DNA of 64,000 nucleotides from an alpha proteobacterium BAL199 (lineage in GTDB: Bacteria > Pseudomonadota > Alphaproteobacteria > Thalassobaculales > Thalassobaculaceae), in NCBI GenBank assembly GCA_000171835.1, contig ABHC01000007.1, positions 1-64,000 on the forward strand, written 5' to 3'. This document shows, one piece after another, positions 56,976 through 64,000 of the stretch. The first letter of the stretch is position 1, and each line of letters opens with the position of its first letter. Position numbers and translations under genes: made by a program. The notes beneath the pieces were generated by a model that ran no database searches, had not been told where the DNA came from, and worked only from the letters and a program-made list of their open reading frames with translations.

Positions 56976-57223
56976 AGGTTTTGTATTTCGCCTGGGTACG
57001 GCAGCGGATCGGCGTCGGGCACGAGGCCGTAACCCCGCCGCCCGAGGTCCTGACGATCAGCGCGCTGGTCGATTGGTTGCGGACGCGCGGACCCGGTTAT
57101 GCCGAGGCCTTCGCCGACACCCGCGCGATCCGTTGCGCGGTGAACCAGGAATATGTCGAGCCGGATCATCCGGTGGCATCGGGCGACGAAGTGGCGTTCT
57201 TCCCGCCGGTCACCGGCGGCTGA
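56972..57223 (+). CDS. moaD: Molybdopterin synthase sulfur-carrier subunit
   Basis: An 83-residue ubiquitin-fold sulfur carrier. It starts MKVLYFAWVRQRIGVGHEAV and ends in the required Gly-Gly (FFPPVTGG), the C-terminus that is adenylated and converted to thiocarboxylate before donating sulfur to precursor Z. The ATG overlaps the moeA stop by 4 bases, and moaE begins 9 bases after its stop. Length and termini are normal for the family. Confidence 0.95.
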   Translation: MKVLYFAWVRQRIGVGHEAVTPPPEVLTISALVDWLRTRGPGYAEAFADTRAIRCAVNQEYVEPDHPVASGDEVAFFPPVTGG

Positions 57224-57232
57224 GGGGCCGGC

Positions 57233-57685
57233 ATGTCCGTTCGAGTGCAGGAAGAGGATATCGACATCGGCGCCGAACTGGCCGAGATGACTGTCGGCAA
57301 TCACGCGATCGGTGGGCTCGGGGTCTTCGTCGGTCTGGTCCGCGACATTGCCGGCGAGGCCGCCGTTGCCGGCATGACACTGGAACACTATCCGGGAATG
57401 ACCGAGCGGCAGCTTGAAGCGATTGAAGCCGAGGCATGCGCACGCTGGCCGTTGCAGGCCAGCCGGATCGTCCACCGAGTCGGCCGGCTTGAGCCTGGCG
57501 ATAACATCGTGCTGGTCGCGTGTGCCTCCGCCCATCGCCAGGCGGCGCTGGATGCCACCGCCTTCTTGATCGATTGGCTTAAAACCAAGGCACCGTTCTG
57601 GAAACTTGAGGAGACTCGGGCCGGAGCGCATTGGGTCGACGCCCGGGAGAGCGATGACGCCGCCGCCGCTCGTTGGAGCCGCTAG
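57233..57685 (+). CDS. moaE: Molybdopterin synthase catalytic subunit
   Basis: A 150-residue subunit that, with MoaD, adds the dithiolene sulfurs to cyclic pyranopterin monophosphate. Family motifs are GGLGVFVGLVRD near residue 24, LEHYPGMTERQLEAIEAEA near 52, RIVHRVGRLEPGDNIVLVAC near 78, and the catalytic lysines in LIDWLKTKAPFWKLEE near 115. It closes the mobB-moeA-moaD-moaE unit. moaA and moaC, needed upstream in the pathway, are not in this window. Confidence 0.95.
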   Translation: MSVRVQEEDIDIGAELAEMTVGNHAIGGLGVFVGLVRDIAGEAAVAGMTLEHYPGMTERQLEAIEAEACARWPLQASRIVHRVGRLEPGDNIVLVACASAHRQAALDATAFLIDWLKTKAPFWKLEETRAGAHWVDARESDDAAAARWSR

Positions 57686-57792
57686 TCCGATCGACACGGT
57701 AACCGGGCGTCCCCCTGCGCCGCCCCTTCCCTCCGACCGCCGCTCGCCGTATGTTCCGGTCGATCGTGCGCCCCGACAGGACCGCCCCCTGG

Positions 57793-58611
57793 ATGCTGAT
57801 GACGCCGCTTCTCCGTACCGCGCTACCCGCCTTGGTTCTGCTCGCCGCGTTGGGCGCCTGCAGCACCGATGACGAGACGCCCTATGTCGATCGCCCGGTC
57901 GAACAGATCTACAACGAGGCCTATGAAGCGGCGCTGAAGGGCGAGTTCAAGAAGGCGGCCCCGCTGTTCGACGAGGTCGAGCGCCAGCACCCCTATTCGA
58001 TTTGGGCGACGCAGGCGCAGTTGATGGCTGCTTACTCGCTCTATCAGGCGAACAAGTACACCGAGTCGGTGAACGCGCTCGACCGGTTCATTCAGCTCAA
58101 TCCATCCAATCCGAACGTCGATTACGCCTACTATCTGAAGGGCCTGTGCTACTATGAGCAGATCGTCGACGTTGGCCGGGACCAGAAACTGACCAAGCAA
58201 GCGCTGGAAAGCTTCGACGAAGTGATCAAGCGCTTCCCGACCTCGAAGTTCGCCCGTGACGCCCGCCTGAAGATCGACCTCACCCGCAACCACTTGGCGG
58301 GCAAAGAGATGGCGATCGGCCGCTGGTATCTGGAGCGCGGCCAGCACCTCGCGGCGATCAATCGGTTCCAGAAAGTCGTCGAGCAGTTCGACACCACCGA
58401 CCAGGTTCCGGAAGCGCTGCTGCGCCTGACCGAGGCCTACACCGCACTCGGACTGACCGGCGAGGCAAAGCGGACCGCCTCGGTGCTCGGCTACAATTAC
58501 CCGGGCACCGAATGGTACGAAGACGCCTACGCCTTGGCGACCAACGGAAAACCCCGCTCCGAAGCCGAGAGCGACAATGGTTGGCTCGGCTGGGGCATCG
58601 GTCCGTTCTGA
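57793..58611 (+). CDS. bamD: Outer-membrane assembly lipoprotein BamD
   Basis: A 272-residue lipoprotein of the BAM complex, which folds beta-barrel proteins into the outer membrane. The N-terminus has a lipoprotein signal ending in LLAALGACSTDD, so Cys is the lipidated residue. TPR-like repeats follow, with VEQIYNEAYEAALKGEFKKA, HPYSIWATQAQLMAAYSLYQ and the family motif DYAYYLKGLCYYEQI. ATG 57793 or 57799 gives a normal signal length; an in-frame ATG at 57751 would add 14 charged residues and is less likely. It is followed 3 bases later by recN, a conserved alphaproteobacterial order. Confidence 0.95.
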   Translation: MLMTPLLRTALPALVLLAALGACSTDDETPYVDRPVEQIYNEAYEAALKGEFKKAAPLFDEVERQHPYSIWATQAQLMAAYSLYQANKYTESVNALDRFIQLNPSNPNVDYAYYLKGLCYYEQIVDVGRDQKLTKQALESFDEVIKRFPTSKFARDARLKIDLTRNHLAGKEMAIGRWYLERGQHLAAINRFQKVVEQFDTTDQVPEALLRLTEAYTALGLTGEAKRTASVLGYNYPGTEWYEDAYALATNGKPRSEAESDNGWLGWGIGPF

Positions 58612-58614
58612 TCC

Positions 58615-62411
<3,797 letters not shown>

Positions 62412-62450
62412 CGGTCCGGCGGCGAGGTCCCCCACGCATTCCAACCACCG

Positions 62451-63674
62451 TCAACGATGCAAACGGAACGCAAGTTGCTTGGTGAACGGGCCGATGGCGA
62501 TGGCGGTTGCCCGCCAGCCCGCATCCCGTCGAAACTCGTCGAAAGCCCGCATTTCGTGGTTCTCGAACCCCGGATAGCCGAAGTACTCGTCGAACACGAC
62601 GACGCTTCCGTCAGTCAGGCGATCCCCCAGCCCCGAGAAAATGTCGACGGTACTCGAATAGAGATCACAGTCGATGTGCAGGAAAGCGATGGGCCCGTTA
62701 TTTTCACGGCGAAACGGCGGAATGGTCTCGGAGAACCATCCGACATGGACCTGCACATTCTCCGGCAAGTCCGGAACCGTCCCGCCGGTCGAGTAGCTGC
62801 CGGCGGCCTCGTCCTCCCAGGACTCCGGCAACCCCTGAAAACTGTCGAAGGCGTGTACCGGGCCGTCGACGAGTGCCGCGATCTGGATCGCCGACGCTCC
62901 CTTGGCAACGCCGAACTCCAGATACAGGCCAGCCTGTCCGAGCCGCGTTCCGTGCAATGTTGATACGCAGTGGGCGAAGAGATCGCGGCGCGTTTGAAAC
63001 GCACGCATCGCCGGGTTGATCCATTCCGCAACACAGTCCACCGATGCGAGCCGAAAGCGCGGCGCGCACTCGCCGGCTAACGCCTGGCGGTCATCCGAAC
63101 CCGGCGGCCGGTTGTCGACACACTGGACAATCATCGCCCGGTAGTATGGCGCCCAAAGCAGGTCGGGACGGGATGCCGCCAGACGAGCTGCGTGTCTTTC
63201 AAACGCTGTTGGCCCCACCCCATATGCCTTGTGAAGAACGACGCTCGCGCGCGGATCGTCCGTGACGAACCAAGGCGTCAACCAGTGGAGTGCCCGCAAG
63301 CCGGATTGGCCACCGGCGCGTTGCTCGGGCGCCGCTGCTAGTTGCTGGTAGGCTTCGCACCGGTCCGGTGCGGCAACCATCGTCCGCACCGCCGCGGTGA
63401 CGATCCCGGCATCGCCGCGCGCCACGTGGCAACGTGTCAGGATCTCCAACAGCTCCGACGACAGACCATGCCTGATGATCCAGCCATCACCCGTTGTGAT
63501 CGCTTGATCATAGCGCCCCTGATCGGCAAGCAGCTTGACCAACAGCAAGACGACACGATGGTCAGCCGACGCAACGGCCAGCGCCATCCGCAGCACCTCC
63601 TCCACCAGTGGCAGGTGCCCGTTCGCGAACAGAAACCGAGCGAGGCTCAGCATTCGGGGGAGTGGCGGCGCCAT
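62451..63674 (-). CDS. TylF/MycF-like O-methyltransferase with N-terminal helical extension
   Basis: A 407-residue protein. The C-terminal 210 residues are a class I SAM methyltransferase of the TylF/MycF type: GLYLEFGVAKGASAIQIAAL binds SAM, VHAFDSFQGLPESWEDEAAG follows, and FLHIDCDLYSSTVDIF plus VVFDEYFGYPGFENHEMRAF supply the acidic metal ligands. The N-terminal 190 residues are helical with TPR-like spacing (LARFLFANGHLPLVEEVLRM and LLLVKLLADQGRYDQAITTG). Such enzymes methylate sugar hydroxyls on antibiotics or surface glycans. The start may be ATG 63674 or TTG 63710; neither has a strong ribosome-binding site. It is convergent with ligA. Confidence 0.82.
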   Translation of the reverse strand: MAPPLPRMLSLARFLFANGHLPLVEEVLRMALAVASADHRVVLLLVKLLADQGRYDQAITTGDGWIIRHGLSSELLEILTRCHVARGDAGIVTAAVRTMVAAPDRCEAYQQLAAAPEQRAGGQSGLRALHWLTPWFVTDDPRASVVLHKAYGVGPTAFERHAARLAASRPDLLWAPYYRAMIVQCVDNRPPGSDDRQALAGECAPRFRLASVDCVAEWINPAMRAFQTRRDLFAHCVSTLHGTRLGQAGLYLEFGVAKGASAIQIAALVDGPVHAFDSFQGLPESWEDEAAGSYSTGGTVPDLPENVQVHVGWFSETIPPFRRENNGPIAFLHIDCDLYSSTVDIFSGLGDRLTDGSVVVFDEYFGYPGFENHEMRAFDEFRRDAGWRATAIAIGPFTKQLAFRLHR

Positions 63675-63892
63675 AGTCTGCGTTGTCCCATTTTCATCGT
63701 CTTCGGCCAAACTGGACCGTCCGCACCGCGCTGGTCGTGTCGGCCTGTGCCTGAGCCATGCAAAAACGTCATGCCACGGTCTGCTATTTTAGGGCTTTTC
63801 CTACCCACTCAAGCTTCCTATGTGCACTTCACAGTATTCGGTGCGGCGAGCATCTGCCCTCGGGCGTGATGGTTCGGTGTGAGGAACGTGCA

Positions 63893-64000
63893 ATGATCAC
63901 CACGAACACTAGCGGTTGGCTCGACCGCTACATTGCCGCCCGGGAGGCGTCTCTGGAATCCGTGACCGATCTTGATCGTGCCGGACAGGGCGTTGTCGAT
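63893..64000 (+). CDS. Start of an unidentified gene, cut by the window edge
   Basis: Thirty-six codons from ATG 63893 stay open to the end of the window. The peptide begins MITTNTSGWLDRYIAARE and continues through ASLESVTDLDRAGQGVVD. A GAGGA sequence lies about 6-10 bases upstream, which supports a real start. The family is not recognisable from this fragment. It is divergent from the TylF-like methyltransferase gene across a 182-218-base intergenic region. Confidence 0.5.
   Translation, partial: MITTNTSGWLDRYIAAREASLESVTDLDRAGQGVVD

Overview
The window looks like a chromosomal segment of a high-GC, free-living alphaproteobacterium, most likely from Rhodospirillales or a neighbouring order (inference). 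Supporting signs are the bamD-recN-ligA order, carAB divergent from a yqeY-type gene, an ELM1-family protein, a PAS_5 protein, an alphaproteobacterial LexA box (GTTC-N7-GTTC) at uvrB and a CtrA box (TTAA-N7-TTAAC) at a chemoreceptor gene. Almost all genes share the same high-GC codon use. The one clear foreign element is an IS1595-family insertion sequence. I saw no rRNA or tRNA genes, CRISPR array, prophage or integron.

Layout. 1-5.6 kb: truncated glyQ, a two-subunit thiamine-diphosphate decarboxylase, an AEC carrier, a YHYH protein, a TRIC-type channel and a small cysteine protein. 5.7-12 kb: a beta-oxidation-like operon (SDR, acyl-CoA dehydrogenase, 3-hydroxyacyl-CoA dehydrogenase), a Nu-type GST, and a sugar-acid dehydratase with a FadR/GntR-type operator. 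12-19 kb: a Ca/Na antiporter, yqeY, carA-carB, greA. 19-26 kb: an Lrp regulator, an ELM1-family protein, a 639-residue protein of unknown function, trxB, a LysR regulator, a candidate structured small RNA with its own terminator, and an FkbM methyltransferase. 26-27.6 kb: an intact IS1595-family element that has split a BLUF photoreceptor gene, with a perfect 8-bp target duplication. 28-37 kb: small secreted proteins, an alcohol dehydrogenase, a phosphoesterase, an SDR, a PAS_5 protein, MsrP, an EF-G-like GTPase lacking the catalytic histidine, and an aspartate aminotransferase. 37-43 kb: a secreted Cache-like protein divergent from two tandem chemoreceptors with very long ligand domains. 43-51 kb: a GNAT protein, an RraA-type enzyme, a PilZ protein, uvrB, a CPA2 antiporter, a second Ca/Na antiporter and a FolM-like reductase. 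51.4-51.8 kb: an AT-rich island with DnaA-box-like and GATC 13-mer-like sequences. 51.8-64 kb: uvrC, pgsA, a DUF2062 protein, the molybdenum-cofactor operon mobB-moeA-moaD-moaE, bamD-recN-ligA, a TylF-like methyltransferase and the first 36 codons of an unknown gene.

How the genes connect. Three DNA-repair proteins (UvrB, UvrC, RecN) and the repair/replication ligase LigA lie in the right half, but only uvrB shows an SOS operator. The cofactor operon supplies molybdopterin of the kind that MsrP needs. The two chemoreceptors, the secreted Cache protein and the PilZ protein form a motility/signalling theme that CtrA may govern. The observations most worth following up are the IS-disrupted BLUF gene, the structured RNA with repeated CUCC motifs upstream of the FkbM gene, the EF-G-like GTPase without its catalytic histidine, the CtrA boxes and leader hairpin at the chemoreceptors, and the oriC-like island upstream of uvrC.
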